From assembly GCA_003240755.1 (NCBI GenBank), contig QFNF01000029.1:1-40122 (forward strand): a stretch of 40,122 nt of DNA. Direction: 5' to 3'. A program made the position numbers and the translations under genes. How positions within the stretch are numbered: position 1 is the first letter of the stretch; every line of letters begins with the position of its first letter. The DNA is from Sphingomonas hengshuiensis (GTDB lineage Bacteria > Pseudomonadota > Alphaproteobacteria > Sphingomonadales > Sphingomonadaceae). The notes under the pieces are model-generated. The model saw only the letters and a program-made list of their open reading frames with translations. It was not told the DNA's origin and ran no database searches. Positions 18,042-26,108 of the stretch are shown in pieces.

Positions 18042-18063
18042 CACCCCCCGGCACGGGGCGGAT

Positions 18064-19122
18064 TCAGCGTTCGATCCGGGTCACATGGCCCATCTTGCGG
18101 CCGGGGCGGGCTTCGTGCTTGCCATAGAGGTGGAGGTGGGCACCGCTTTCGGCGAGCAGCGCCTCCCACTGGTCGGCATCGTCGCCGATCAGGTTGGTCA
18201 TCTCCGCCCGCGTCGCGGTCATCGCGACGCTGCCCAGCGGCAGGCCGAGGACGGCGCGGACGTGATTCTCGAACTGCGACGTCTCGCTGCCCTCGATCGT
18301 CCAGTGGCCCGAATTGTGGACGCGCGGCGCCATTTCGTTGAACACCGCGCCGTCCGCCCCGCAGAAGAATTCGAGCGTCAGCACCCCGACATGGTCGAGC
18401 GCGTCGGCGACCCGGGCGGCGAGCGCCTCCGCCTCGGCGCGCCACGGTTCGATCGCCGGGGCGGGGACGCTGGAGGTGTCGAGGATGCCGGCCTTGTGGA
18501 CGTTCTCCGGCGCCGGATAGGTCGCGACGGTCCCGTCGGTGCCGCGCGCGAGGACCACCGAGAATTCATGGTCGAAATCCACGAACGCCTCGAGGATCGC
18601 CGGCCCGTCGCCGATCGCGCGCCAGGCGGCATCGGCATCGGCGGGGGACAGCAGGCGGGCCTGGCCCTTGCCGTCATAGCCGAAGCGGGTGGTCTTCAGT
18701 ACCGCCGGGCAGCCGACGCCGGCGATCGCGGCGTCGAGCGCGGCACGGTCGGCGACCTTGGCCCAGCGCGCCGGGCGACCGCCCAGTTGCTCGACGAAGC
18801 TCTTCTCGCGCACCCGGTCCTGCGCGATGGCCAGCGAACGGGCGGACGGGCGGACCTTGTCGCCCAGTGCCTCGATCGGGGCGGCGGCGATATTCTCGAA
18901 CTCGTACGTGACCACGTCGACCTGCGCGGCGAAGGCCCTGAGCGCAGCGATATCGTCATAGGCGCCACGGCTATGGGCGAAGGCGATGTCGTTGGCCGGG
19001 CCGCTGTCCGGCGCATAGACGTGGATGCGATAGCCGAGCTGTGCGGCGGCGACGCCGATCATCCGGCCGAGCTGGCCCGACCCGATGATGCCGATGGTCG
19101 AGCCGGGGGGCAGCGCGGTCAT
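18064..19122 (-). CDS. purK: 5-(carboxyamino)imidazole ribonucleotide synthase
   Basis: ATP-grasp enzyme that makes N5-CAIR from AIR, ATP and bicarbonate in purine synthesis. It is 352 aa from the ATG at 19122. The N-terminus shows [21 protein letters not shown], followed by the ATP-grasp core (about 100-270, with [10 protein letters not shown] and [15 protein letters not shown]). Its ATG overlaps the purE stop in ATGA (19119-19122), so the pair is coupled and the start is secure. The product goes directly to PurE. Confidence 0.96.
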   Translation of the reverse strand: MTALPPGSTIGIIGSGQLGRMIGVAAAQLGYRIHVYAPDSGPANDIAFAHSRGAYDDIAALRAFAAQVDVVTYEFENIAAAPIEALGDKVRPSARSLAIAQDRVREKSFVEQLGGRPARWAKVADRAALDAAIAGVGCPAVLKTTRFGYDGKGQARLLSPADADAAWRAIGDGPAILEAFVDFDHEFSVVLARGTDGTVATYPAPENVHKAGILDTSSVPAPAIEPWRAEAEALAARVADALDHVGVLTLEFFCGADGAVFNEMAPRVHNSGHWTIEGSETSQFENHVRAVLGLPLGSVAMTATRAEMTNLIGDDADQWEALLAESGAHLHLYGKHEARPGRKMGHVTRIER

Positions 19123-19604
19123 TGCGGGTCGATCGCCACGCCGTCGGTCTGCGCGGCGCGCCATGCGTCGAGCCGCCCGGCCAGCGCATCGTCATGGATG
19201 GCGAGGATCGATGCGGCGAGCAGGCCGGCGTTGATCGCCCCGGCCTTGCCGATCGCCAGCGTGCCCACGGGAACGCCGCCGGGCATCTGCACGATCGACA
19301 ACAGGCTATCCATGCCCTTCAGCGCCTTTGATTCGACCGGCACGCCGAGGACGGGGAGGCGGGTCATCGATGCGACCATGCCGGGCAGATGGGCGGCCCC
19401 GCCGGCGCCGGCGATCACGACCTTCAGCCCGCGTGCCACCGCGCCGGTGGCATAATCGACCAGTCGCGCGGGCGTGCGGTGGGCCGATACCACCCTGGTT
19501 TCATGGGGGATTTCGAGCCGGGTCAGCACGTCGGCGGCATGCGCCATCGTGTCCCAGTCGGAAGTGCTGCCCATGATGATACCGACCAGGGTCACGTCGT
19601 TCAT
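19119..19604 (-). CDS. purE: 5-(carboxyamino)imidazole ribonucleotide mutase
   Basis: Class I PurE, which moves the carboxyl group of N5-CAIR to give CAIR. The 161-aa protein has the MGSTSDW motif (11-17), SAHRTP (about 40-45) carrying the catalytic histidine, and the [12 protein letters not shown] substrate loop. Length and motifs match the bacterial mutase. It is first of the purE-purK pair. Upstream (19605 on) lies the repeat island, in which no clear purine-type operator was seen. Confidence 0.96.
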   Translation of the reverse strand: MNDVTLVGIIMGSTSDWDTMAHAADVLTRLEIPHETRVVSAHRTPARLVDYATGAVARGLKVVIAGAGGAAHLPGMVASMTRLPVLGVPVESKALKGMDSLLSIVQMPGGVPVGTLAIGKAGAINAGLLAASILAIHDDALAGRLDAWRAAQTDGVAIDPQ

Positions 19605-19698
19605 TGTCTGCCCGCAACGCTTTTGGGGGAAGCGCGCTGCTTAGGGAAGGGGTGGGAACAGGGCAAGCGGAAGGATGCCGTACGGGCATATTCAGCGT

Positions 19699-19780
19699 CC
19701 AAAGTTCACGAAGTTCACACTCGTGGCGTTGTGCGCGGCGGTCACGGTCGCGGCCAAAGTTCACTAAGTTCACACTCGTG
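19699..19780. repeat. Pair of 27-bp direct repeats containing tandem AAGTTCAC
   Basis: Two 27-bp units (19699-19725 and 19754-19780) differ at one base. Each contains AAAGTTCAC followed by AAGTTCAC and ends in ACTCGTG. They are 55 bp apart start to start, in the gene-free region upstream of purE. Similar GTGAACTT-rich elements occur dispersed in alphaproteobacterial genomes (from memory). A function as an operator array for purE cannot be excluded. Confidence 0.75.
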
Positions 19781-19905
19781 CGCTGTTTGTGCGGTGTGCG
19801 TGGCGGTGGTGTCAAAGAGCGTGGGCCGGTGCTGGGGCCTGCGGGGAGTTTGGCGGGGGTGGGGCGTGTAGGAAAGGGTTTTCGTCCTTTTTCCTCCGCC
19901 CCCCG

Positions 19906-20025
19906 TTTGCTTCGAGCGCAGGTTCGAGCCTGTCGAGAACCGTAGTCGAGAAGGGGGTGCCTGAAACGGGCCGTTCTCGACGGACGCTTCTCGACTTCGC
20001 TCGAAGCTGCTCGAACCGAACGGGG
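19906..20025. repeat. Interspersed palindromic repeat, family A, copy 1
   Basis: A 120-bp element opens with TTTGCTTCGAGCG and closes with GCTCGAACC..ACGGGG. It contains nested inverted arms (GGTTCGAG / CTCGAACC, TCGAGAA / TTCTCGA) and so folds on itself. A second copy lies at 30554-30660, 10.6 kb away, showing it is a dispersed family. It is part of the gene-free stretch 19605-20187. Confidence 0.85.
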
Positions 20026-20051
20026 GGTGGGGAGGAAAGGGTTTTCCAGGT

Positions 20052-20161
20052 CCGTTCGTCCTGAGTAGCCGCTGAGCCTGTCGAAGCGGCGTATCGAAGG
20101 ACCGGGGCAGGTGCTTCGATACGGGCTTTCGACAGGCTCAATCCCTACTCAGCATGAACGG
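20052..20161. repeat. Large inverted repeat (family B) downstream of gpmA
   Basis: A left arm of about 48 bp begins CCGTTCGTCCTGAGTAG and contains GAGCCTGTCGAAG and GTATCGAAG. A right arm is its near reverse complement (CTTCGATAC, CTTTCGACAGGCTC, CTACTCAG, GAACGG). The centre is about 14 bp. It begins 26 bp beyond the gpmA stop and could act as its transcript end. Elements with these words are common between genes in sphingomonads (from memory). Confidence 0.85.
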
Positions 20162-20187
20162 AGGCCGGAAGAATTCCGACAGTGTCC

Positions 20188-20874
20188 TTACCGCTCGCTG
20201 AGATAATAACGGTCGGTCGGCGTCAGGTCGTCCGCCAGTTCATAGACGATCGGCTGGCCGGTCGGAATTTCGAGGCCCGTAATCTCGTCGTCCGGGATGC
20301 CCGACAGATGCTTGACCAGCGCGCGCAGCGAATTGCCATGGGCGGAGATGAGCACGCGCTTTCCGGCCTGCAGTTCGGGCGCGATGCGGCTGTTCCAGTA
20401 GGGAAGAACCCGATCGATCGTGTCCTTCAGGCTTTCGGTCCGGGGGATGTCGATCCCGGCATAGCGGCGGTCGGCCGACAGGTCGTAGGGGCCGTCCGCC
20501 TCGGGCAGGGGCGGGGGCACGTCGAAGCTGCGGCGCCAGATCTTCACCTGTTCGTCGCCATGCCTTGCCGCGGTTTCCGCCTTGTCCAGCCCGGTCAGGC
20601 CGCCATAGTGACGCTCGTTCAGCCGCCAGTCCTTTTCGACCGGCAGCCAGAGGCGACCCATCGATTCCAGTGCGATGTTCAGCGTCTTGATCGCGCGCGT
20701 CTGGAAACTGGTGAAGCACAGGTCGAAATCATGGCCCTTCGCCGTCAGCAGCTCGCCCGCCGCCCTGGCCTCCGCCTCGCCCTTTTCCGTCAGGTTCACG
20801 TCCCACCAGCCGGTGAAGCGGTTTTCGAGGTTCCAGGCCGACTGGCCGTGGCGGATCAGGACGAGCGTGGGCAT
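20188..20874 (-). CDS. gpmA: 2,3-bisphosphoglycerate-dependent phosphoglycerate mutase
   Basis: Glycolytic/gluconeogenic enzyme interconverting 3- and 2-phosphoglycerate through a phosphohistidine. It is 228 aa from the ATG at 20874, which has GGAGG just upstream; a longer frame adds ten unconserved residues. Motifs: [10 protein letters not shown] with catalytic His9, [13 protein letters not shown], and the second histidine in [10 protein letters not shown]. Length is typical of the cofactor-dependent type. It is last in a probable minus-strand run with the acetyltransferase 35 bp upstream, though a promoter of its own is possible. Confidence 0.96.
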   Translation of the reverse strand: MPTLVLIRHGQSAWNLENRFTGWWDVNLTEKGEAEARAAGELLTAKGHDFDLCFTSFQTRAIKTLNIALESMGRLWLPVEKDWRLNERHYGGLTGLDKAETAARHGDEQVKIWRRSFDVPPPLPEADGPYDLSADRRYAGIDIPRTESLKDTIDRVLPYWNSRIAPELQAGKRVLISAHGNSLRALVKHLSGIPDDEITGLEIPTGQPIVYELADDLTPTDRYYLSER

Positions 20875-20909
20875 GAAACCTCCGTTGCTGTTGGTGCGCC
20901 GCACCTAGC

Positions 20910-21365
20910 TCAAAGCGCGAGCGAGAGGAACCGGTTGAAGTCGGTCGCGACATAGCCGGCGAAGGGCCGGCAGGGTGCGAAGCCGTTGCGGGCGTACAGC
21001 CGGTGCGCGGCGTCGAACATCGGGCCGGTGCCGGTTTCGAGCAGCAGGCGCGTGACGCCTGCGGCGCGGGCATCGGCGACGATGCGGTCGAGCACCGCCT
21101 GTCCGACGCCGCGCCGGCGCGTCGTGGCGTCGGTGCGCATCGACTTGACCTCCCCCGTCCCGTCGCCGAACGTCCTCAGCGCGCCGCAGCCGAGCAGCGT
21201 GTCGCCGTCCCATGCGGTGTAGAACGCGATGTCGGGCGTCGCCAGCGCCGACAGGTCGAGCGCGTACACGCTGTCGGGCGGCGAACTGGCGCGCATGTCG
21301 GCCAGATGCGCCGCCAGCAGCGCCGCTGTGGCCGGGTGATCGAGGCCGCCCGGCCGGACGATCAC
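20910..21365 (-). CDS. GNAT-family N-acetyltransferase
   Basis: The 151-aa protein is a single GNAT domain. The acetyl-CoA-binding motif A is visible as VKSMRTDATTRRRGVGQAVLD (about 73-93, with the RRRGVG pyrophosphate loop), followed by the family's LLLETGT strand and a MFDAAHRLYARNGF helix. The acceptor substrate is unknown. It starts with GTG at 21365, overlapping the M14 gene's stop (GTGA), so translation is coupled. The tail AGYVATDFNRFLSLAL resembles the small YafP/YsnE-like acetyltransferases, but no specific role can be assigned. Confidence 0.88.
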   Translation of the reverse strand: MIVRPGGLDHPATAALLAAHLADMRASSPPDSVYALDLSALATPDIAFYTAWDGDTLLGCGALRTFGDGTGEVKSMRTDATTRRRGVGQAVLDRIVADARAAGVTRLLLETGTGPMFDAAHRLYARNGFAPCRPFAGYVATDFNRFLSLAL

Positions 21366-22474
21366 CGGGTGAAGGCCGCCAGTACCTCCAGCCAGCTATG
21401 GGCGAGCGCCTTCGACCGTTCGGGCGACCAGCCGAATTCGGGATCGGGATTGTCGTCATGATCCTTGAACGGCATTTCCAGCGTCATGCTGAGCGCGCCG
21501 AAGCGGTCGGCGAGCTGGTTGGTCGACATCGACAGGTTCGCCTGTCCCGCCGCCGACACGGGATAGCCGAGCCTGGTCTGGAATTCCGGCGTCGCCGCCG
21601 CCCATGCCTGTCCAAAGGCAGTGAAGCGGGCGCCATGGTCGTCGGTCCAGTTGGGAATGCCGTGATAGCCGGCGATGAAGTTGGCGGGAATCGCTTCGTC
21701 GCCATGGACGTCGATGGCGATGTCGACGCCGGTTTCGTCCATGCGGCCCAGCACGCACAGCACTTCGGGGCTGCGTTCCGCCGACGGCGCATGCCATTCG
21801 CGGTTGAGGTTCACGCCGGCGGCATTGGTGCGCAGGTGGCCGCGATACGACCCGTCGGGGTTCATGTTGGGGATGCAGTGGAAGGTCATGCGCGCGCGCA
21901 GGTCGGCGGCGGTCGCGTCGTCCGGGTCGGTCAGCTTTTCCAGCAACCCTTCCATGAACCATTCGCACATCGATTCGCCGGGATGCTGGCGGGCATAGGC
22001 CCAGACCTGCAACGGACCGTCGCCGAGGGTGAGATAGTCGATCGCACGCCCGTCGAGGGTCTGGCCCAGTTCGCGGTGGGCGACGCCGGGCCGGGCGGCG
22101 ATGCGCGCGACGAGATCGTCGTGGCGATCGAGCGTATAGGGCGCGAAATAGGCGAACCACGCAAGGTCGGTGTCGATCGTCGCGGTGAAGGTCAGCACGC
22201 CATCGGCATAGTCGGTATCGACCTGCCGCCACGCATGGCGATCGGTGCTCATCCGCGTGCGATAGCCCGGCCAGCCGAACGCATAGGCCGAGCCGCCGGC
22301 ATTGACGATGCGGAACGTCAGCGTCCGCCCCCGCGCCCCGGCGACGCGGAAGTGGAACCACTGATAGAAGTCGGACTGGTGATCGGCGACGATGGCGAGG
22401 TCGATCACATCGCCCCGGGAAGCGACGACGCGGATATTGCCGCTGTCGAACGCGGCGTTGATGGTGATGCTCAT
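21362..22474 (-). CDS. M14-family zinc carboxypeptidase (cytosolic carboxypeptidase-like)
   Basis: 370 aa from the ATG at 22474. An N-terminal beta-sandwich (about 1-115, with SDFYQWFHFRVAGARG) precedes the carboxypeptidase domain. Zinc ligands are visible as His164 and Glu167 in ARQHPGES and His257 in IDVHGDE. The NPDG, GVNLNREW and LEMPFKDH segments follow, with Glu333 as the likely catalytic glutamate. This layout matches the bacterial cytosolic-carboxypeptidase branch of M14, whose eukaryotic members trim tubulin glutamates; the bacterial substrates are not established. The ATG overlaps the lipoprotein gene's stop (ATGA) and its own stop overlaps the acetyltransferase start. There is no signal peptide. 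Confidence 0.9.
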   Translation of the reverse strand: MSITINAAFDSGNIRVVASRGDVIDLAIVADHQSDFYQWFHFRVAGARGRTLTFRIVNAGGSAYAFGWPGYRTRMSTDRHAWRQVDTDYADGVLTFTATIDTDLAWFAYFAPYTLDRHDDLVARIAARPGVAHRELGQTLDGRAIDYLTLGDGPLQVWAYARQHPGESMCEWFMEGLLEKLTDPDDATAADLRARMTFHCIPNMNPDGSYRGHLRTNAAGVNLNREWHAPSAERSPEVLCVLGRMDETGVDIAIDVHGDEAIPANFIAGYHGIPNWTDDHGARFTAFGQAWAAATPEFQTRLGYPVSAAGQANLSMSTNQLADRFGALSMTLEMPFKDHDDNPDPEFGWSPERSKALAHSWLEVLAAFTR

Positions 22475-23094
22475 TTGACCGTCGTAGTGATTCCCGACTC
22501 GCCTGGGAAGTTCCGGAACAGCGCATTGGCCAGCCGGTCGGCCTGGAACACCGGCTGGGCGCCCGGCGTGCTCTCCAGCGAATCGGTCAGCGCCCGCCCT
22601 TCCCAGATGGTGGTGCTGTCGGCGCGGCGACGGATCTGCACGGCCAGCTCGGTGCCGACCACCTCCCGCTGGCCACCGCCGAGGCCGAAGCCGACTCCGC
22701 CGCCCAGTCCGACGCCGCCACCCCGCCAGCCACCGCCGCCGCCGCCCGCGCCCAGCCCGATCGACACCGGCGGGCGCTTTTCGACGAAGCCGCGCGTGGC
22801 GCGGGTGAAGGTGACGCCGACGATCAGGTCGGAGGGCCGGGTGCCGGCACGGGTGAAGCCGAGCTTCTCCATCTCCCGCGCGACGGCGTTGCCATAGGTC
22901 TGGAATTCGGGGGTCGGCGACATGCCGGTCGATACCGGTTCGACCGAAAAGGTGCCGCGCGCGATCGGCTGGTTCAGGTGGAACCGGGTGACGTCGACCG
23001 GCGCGACGCGCGATCCGGCGGTCGTGCATCCCGTGGCCAGCAGCGCCGCGACCGTCGCCACCCCGATTCCCAACGCCTGCTTCATGGTGCTCAT
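22471..23094 (-). CDS. DUF4136-type lipoprotein
   Basis: 207 aa (204 if the ATG at 23085 is used, which is preceded by AGGATGAG). It has a lipoprotein signal peptide with lipobox LATGC (Cys23), so it is membrane-anchored on the periplasmic side. The mature part resembles the DUF4136 family: FHLNQPIARGTFSVEP, AVAREMEKLGF, PSDLIVGV, IWEGRA and a final ALFRNFPGESG. A glycine-rich insert lies at about 115-140 (GGGGGGWRGGGVGLGGGVGFG), low-complexity like that of many DUF4136 proteins. Function unknown. It is first in the overlapping cluster with the M14 peptidase and acetyltransferase. Confidence 0.85.
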   Translation of the reverse strand: MSTMKQALGIGVATVAALLATGCTTAGSRVAPVDVTRFHLNQPIARGTFSVEPVSTGMSPTPEFQTYGNAVAREMEKLGFTRAGTRPSDLIVGVTFTRATRGFVEKRPPVSIGLGAGGGGGGWRGGGVGLGGGVGFGLGGGQREVVGTELAVQIRRRADSTTIWEGRALTDSLESTPGAQPVFQADRLANALFRNFPGESGITTTVK

Positions 23095-23191
23095 CCTGTT
23101 TATGCCACAGCCTGTATCATCGCCACCAACGCACCGACCGCGCCGATGGGTTCATTGCGATGGTGTTTCGATCCGCAACTGCGATCGCGTC

Positions 23192-23220
23192 TTGACGCAG
23201 GCGGCATCGGGCGATAGCTG
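23192..23220 (+). promoter_or_regulatory. Candidate promoter of rpmJ
   Basis: TTGACG (23192-23197) is followed by a 17-base spacer and TAGCTG (23215-23220), about 55 bp before the rpmJ start. The -35 is a strong sigma-70 match and the -10 a weak one. It lies in the 181-bp divergent gap between the lipoprotein gene and rpmJ. Confidence 0.45.
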
Positions 23221-23275
23221 AACGCCTCTTTTCCGGCCGTGCGAGCGGCCCTATTGCCGTTTGAGAGCCGTTCCC

Positions 23276-23401
23276 ATGAAGATCGTCAATTCGCTGAAGT
23301 CGCTCAAGGATCGTCACCGGGACAACCGTGTGATCCGTCGCCGCGGGCGCATCTATGTCATCAACAAGACCAACCGCCGCTTCAAGGCCCGCCAGGGCTG
23401 A
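23276..23401 (+). CDS. rpmJ: 50S ribosomal protein L36
   Basis: A 41-aa, very basic protein starting [18 protein letters not shown], then [23 protein letters not shown]. This is the zinc-free (C-minus, YkgO-like) form usual in alphaproteobacteria: the cysteines of the zinc form are absent. It binds 23S rRNA at the peptidyl-transferase side of the large subunit. It stands alone, divergent from the lipoprotein gene, with a promoter-like pair upstream and a long hairpin downstream. Confidence 0.96.
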   Translation: MKIVNSLKSLKDRHRDNRVIRRRGRIYVINKTNRRFKARQG

Positions 23402-23446
23402 TCCGGCGCCGGGCGGGCCGCGGGGTTCGTCCGGATCTTCGGTTTC

Positions 23447-23484
23447 GAACAGGCATCCGGCCCCGGCGGGTCGGGTGCCTGTTC
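23447..23484. terminator. 12-bp-stem hairpin between rpmJ and the convergent gene
   Basis: GAACAGGCATCC (23447-23458) pairs with GGGTGCCTGTTC (23473-23484), with one G-T wobble and a GC-rich loop. It starts 45 bp after the rpmJ stop and ends 11 bp before the stop of the convergent gene at 23496. There is no T-run, so it may serve both strands as a transcript-end structure. Confidence 0.55.
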
Positions 23485-23495
23485 GCATGTCCGCG

Positions 23496-23903
23496 TCAGA
23501 TTTCGCGTCTGGCCGCGGCTTTGGGAATCGCGGGCACGGTGCAGGCGATCAGGACGCGGCGGACCCCGGTCGACCCGAACACCCGGGTCGCATGGCCGGC
23601 AGGTATCCGCGCCAGTTCGCGTTGCAGGTCGGCCGGCAGCGCGCCGAGCGGGATGTCGGCGCGCTGGGTGATCGATCCCGTGAAGCGCGACTGTTGCCGG
23701 TAGCGCGCGGCGATGGCGATCGCATCGGGGCATTTGCGGATCGTGCGGGTATCCCTGGCGAAGATCGCGGTCGCCGCCGTCTGTTCCGCAGCGGTCATGG
23801 TAGCGGGCAGGCGGATTTCGAACTGCATGACCGTCGCGCGGCGCTGGTCGAGCGCACCGGACGGTTGCACCGCGAGGGCGAGCGCAAGCAGCGGCGCGAT
23901 CAT
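23496..23903 (-). CDS. Small exported protein of unknown function
   Basis: 135 aa from the ATG at 23903, which overlaps the bpt stop (ATGA), supporting the start and coupling. The N-terminus [19 protein letters not shown] looks like a short Sec signal peptide, so the protein is probably periplasmic. The mature part has two cysteines (about 58 and 122). Its end, [39 protein letters not shown], resembles the tail of a parvulin/SurA prolyl-isomerase domain (leucine-proline, paired glycine turn, final hydrophobic strand), but the core catalytic part is missing. I do not assign a function. Confidence 0.72.
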   Translation of the reverse strand: MIAPLLALALAVQPSGALDQRRATVMQFEIRLPATMTAAEQTAATAIFARDTRTIRKCPDAIAIAARYRQQSRFTGSITQRADIPLGALPADLQRELARIPAGHATRVFGSTGVRRVLIACTVPAIPKAAARREI

Positions 23904-24658
23904 GCCGGCACGATCGCGACCGGCGCGTCGCCGAGCACCGCCCAGCCGGTCGGGCCGAGCACCTCCAGCGGGCGGAACCGGGTCTTGTACGCCATGCGCG
24001 GCGATCCCTGCACCCAATAGCCGAGATAGACATGGGGCAGCCCGGCGGCGCGCGCGCGGCGGATATGGTCGAGGATGATGAAGGTGCCGAGGCCCGGCCG
24101 CGCATCGTCGTCGGATTCGAAGAAGCTGTAGACCATCGACAGCCCGTCGGCCTGTTCGTCGGTGATGCACGCGCCGACCAGCCGTCCGGGCACGTCGCCC
24201 TCCGCCGGCTCGCGATATTCGATGACCCATGACGTGACCGGCGAGTGTTCGACCATGTCGGCGAAGTCCGATTCGTCCATCGCCGTCATGCCGCCGCCGG
24301 GATGCCGCGCGGCAAGGTAGCGGCGCAGCAGGCGGAACTGTTCGTCGGTCGCCCACGGCTTGCAGGTGCGGATGTCGAGGTCGGCGTGACGGCGCATCAG
24401 CTTGCGCTGGGTCGCGTTCATCGCGAAGCCGCCGGCGACGACGCGGACCGACACGCACGCGCTGCACCCGACGCAACTGGGGCGATAGGCGACCGACTGG
24501 CTGCGGCGAAAGCCGATCCGGCCCAGCGCCTCGTTCAGTTCATCGGCGTTCGGACCGTTCAGTTCGGTGAACACCTTTCGCTCCTGCCGCCCCGGCAGAT
24601 AGGGGCAGGGCGCGGGCGAGGTCACGAAGAACCGGGGAAAACGAAACGGCGCAGTCAC
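23900..24658 (-). CDS. bpt: Aspartate/glutamate leucyltransferase
   Basis: Transfers leucine from Leu-tRNA to proteins with N-terminal Asp or Glu, marking them for ClpS/ClpAP degradation (N-degron pathway). The 252-aa protein has the N-terminal ATE domain (about 15-90) with [16 protein letters not shown] and the cysteine cluster [14 protein letters not shown], then the C-terminal ATE domain (about 105-235) with [20 protein letters not shown] and [22 protein letters not shown]. Length and motifs match the bacterial type. It lies 114 bp downstream of ilvA on the same strand; that gap holds a TTAACC word at 24738-24743 but no clear promoter. Confidence 0.94.
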   Translation of the reverse strand: MTAPFRFPRFFVTSPAPCPYLPGRQERKVFTELNGPNADELNEALGRIGFRRSQSVAYRPSCVGCSACVSVRVVAGGFAMNATQRKLMRRHADLDIRTCKPWATDEQFRLLRRYLAARHPGGGMTAMDESDFADMVEHSPVTSWVIEYREPAEGDVPGRLVGACITDEQADGLSMVYSFFESDDDARPGLGTFIILDHIRRARAAGLPHVYLGYWVQGSPRMAYKTRFRPLEVLGPTGWAVLGDAPVAIVPA

Positions 24659-24772
24659 CCAATGCTCCTACGGTCGGGAAGCCCCGGATAGAATGACCCG
24701 GCCGATATGGCGATGGCAAGACGTGGCGAAAACCGCGTTAACCACCAATTTCGCGGGCAGTGCCGGTATGGG

Positions 24773-26014
24773 TCAGGCCAGTTCGACGGTGCTTACCTCA
24801 TACCCGCCCGCGCGCAGGCCGTCGACCAGCCGGTCGAGATGCGCGCGGTCGCGGGTTTCGCATTCGATGTCGGTGATGAGTCCCTTGGCCGGCAGCGTCG
24901 TGAAGACGCGCTGGTGATAGACCTCGATGATGTTGACGGCCTGTTCGTGGAAGATCTTTGCGACATGGAACAGCGCGCCGGGGCGATCCTGCAACCGGAT
25001 GCGCAGGCGGGCGAGCCTGCCCGAGCGGGCAAGATCGCGCAGCAGGACGTTGGCGAGCAGGCGGGTGTCGATATTGCCGCCGCACAGCACCACGCCGACG
25101 GTCCTGCCCTTGAACCGCGCGCCATGGCCGAGCAGCGCGGCGAGCCCGGCGGCGCCGGCGCCCTCGACGACGGTCTTTTCGATCTGGACCAGCAGGCTGA
25201 CGGCCTCTTCGAGCTGGCGTTCGCTGACCAGCACGATGTCGTCGACCAGCGCCTCCACGACCTGCGCCGTCAGGCCGCCGGGCTGCTTGACCGCGATCCC
25301 TTCCGCCAGCGTATCGCCGGCACAGTCCATGTCGGTGTGGTGCAGCCGGTTGTACATCGACGGGAACAGTTCGGCCTGCACGCCGACCACTTCGATATCC
25401 CGCTCCGCCGCGCGGGCGACGGTCGCCATGCCGCTGATGAGGCCACCCCCGCCGATCGGTACGACCAGCGTGTCGAGTTCGGGCACGTCCTCCAGCATTT
25501 CCAGCGCGACGGTGCCTTGCCCCGCCATGATGCGCGGGTCGTCGAAGGGATGGACGAAGGTCAGCCCCTGTTCGGCCTCCAGCTTGCGGGCATGGGCATA
25601 TGCCGCGTCGAACGTCTCCCCCTCCAGCACGACGGTCGCGCCGTGGCTCTGGGTCTGCATGACCTTCACGGTCGGGGTCGGGCGCGGCATGACGATCGTC
25701 ACCGGCACGCCCAGACGGTTGCCGTGATAGGCGAGGCCCTGCGCATGGTTGCCGGCCGATGCGGCGATCACGCCCTTGGCGCGGGTCGCTTCATCGAGTT
25801 GCAGCAGGGTGTTGAGCGCGCCGCGTTCCTTGTAGGCGGCGGTGAACTGGAGATTTTCGAACTTGAGATAGACGGTGGCGCCGGTCAGTTGCGACAGGGT
25901 GCGGCTGACAAGGGTGGGCGTGCGCACGATCGAGCCGGCGATCCGCATCGCCGCGCCGCGCACATCGTCGACGGTCAGGGGCAGGGCGGGCGGAGCGATC
26001 GGGTTCGTAGCCAT
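24773..26014 (-). CDS. ilvA: Threonine ammonia-lyase
   Basis: PLP enzyme that deaminates threonine to 2-oxobutanoate, the entry to isoleucine synthesis or a catabolic step. It is 413 aa from ATG 26014. Lys62 in AAYKERGA binds PLP, SAGNHAQG (86-93) holds the substrate carboxylate, and a tetraglycine PLP-phosphate loop GGGGLISG lies near 187. A single C-terminal ACT-like domain (about 335-413, RLQDRPGALFHVAKIFHEQAVNIIEVYHQR) suggests allosteric control. This one-ACT form is common in alphaproteobacteria and can serve as IlvA or as the catabolic TdcB type; the sequence alone does not decide. No ribosome site precedes the ATG; upstream in-frame starts add unconserved sequence. It is divergent from the SDR gene by 94 bp. 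Confidence 0.9.
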   Translation of the reverse strand: MATNPIAPPALPLTVDDVRGAAMRIAGSIVRTPTLVSRTLSQLTGATVYLKFENLQFTAAYKERGALNTLLQLDEATRAKGVIAASAGNHAQGLAYHGNRLGVPVTIVMPRPTPTVKVMQTQSHGATVVLEGETFDAAYAHARKLEAEQGLTFVHPFDDPRIMAGQGTVALEMLEDVPELDTLVVPIGGGGLISGMATVARAAERDIEVVGVQAELFPSMYNRLHHTDMDCAGDTLAEGIAVKQPGGLTAQVVEALVDDIVLVSERQLEEAVSLLVQIEKTVVEGAGAAGLAALLGHGARFKGRTVGVVLCGGNIDTRLLANVLLRDLARSGRLARLRIRLQDRPGALFHVAKIFHEQAVNIIEVYHQRVFTTLPAKGLITDIECETRDRAHLDRLVDGLRAGGYEVSTVELA

Positions 26015-26108
26015 CGCGGGCGCGTAGCGTATTCGGGCAGGCAGGGGAACCCATGACCCCCGGCACGCGTCTGCCGAAGGACACCCACCAGCCGGAAAGC
26101 CGCACGCC

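Noticed and set aside
19389..19945. Plus-strand open frames across the purE upstream region
   Set aside because: They overlap purE antisense and then run through the repeat units. No ribosome site or motif; composition is that of translated repeats.
19699..20161. Possible CRISPR array
   Set aside because: Only two direct units, 28-bp gap, no further spacers, and no cas genes nearby.
24732..24745. TTAACC word between ilvA and bpt as a CtrA site
   Set aside because: A lone half-site with no partner and no reason for CtrA control; it is expected by chance at this frequency.
26015..26108. Possible leader or riboswitch before ilvA
   Set aside because: The gap is only 94 bp, shared with a divergent gene, with no run of Ile/Thr codons and no terminator hairpin with T-run.
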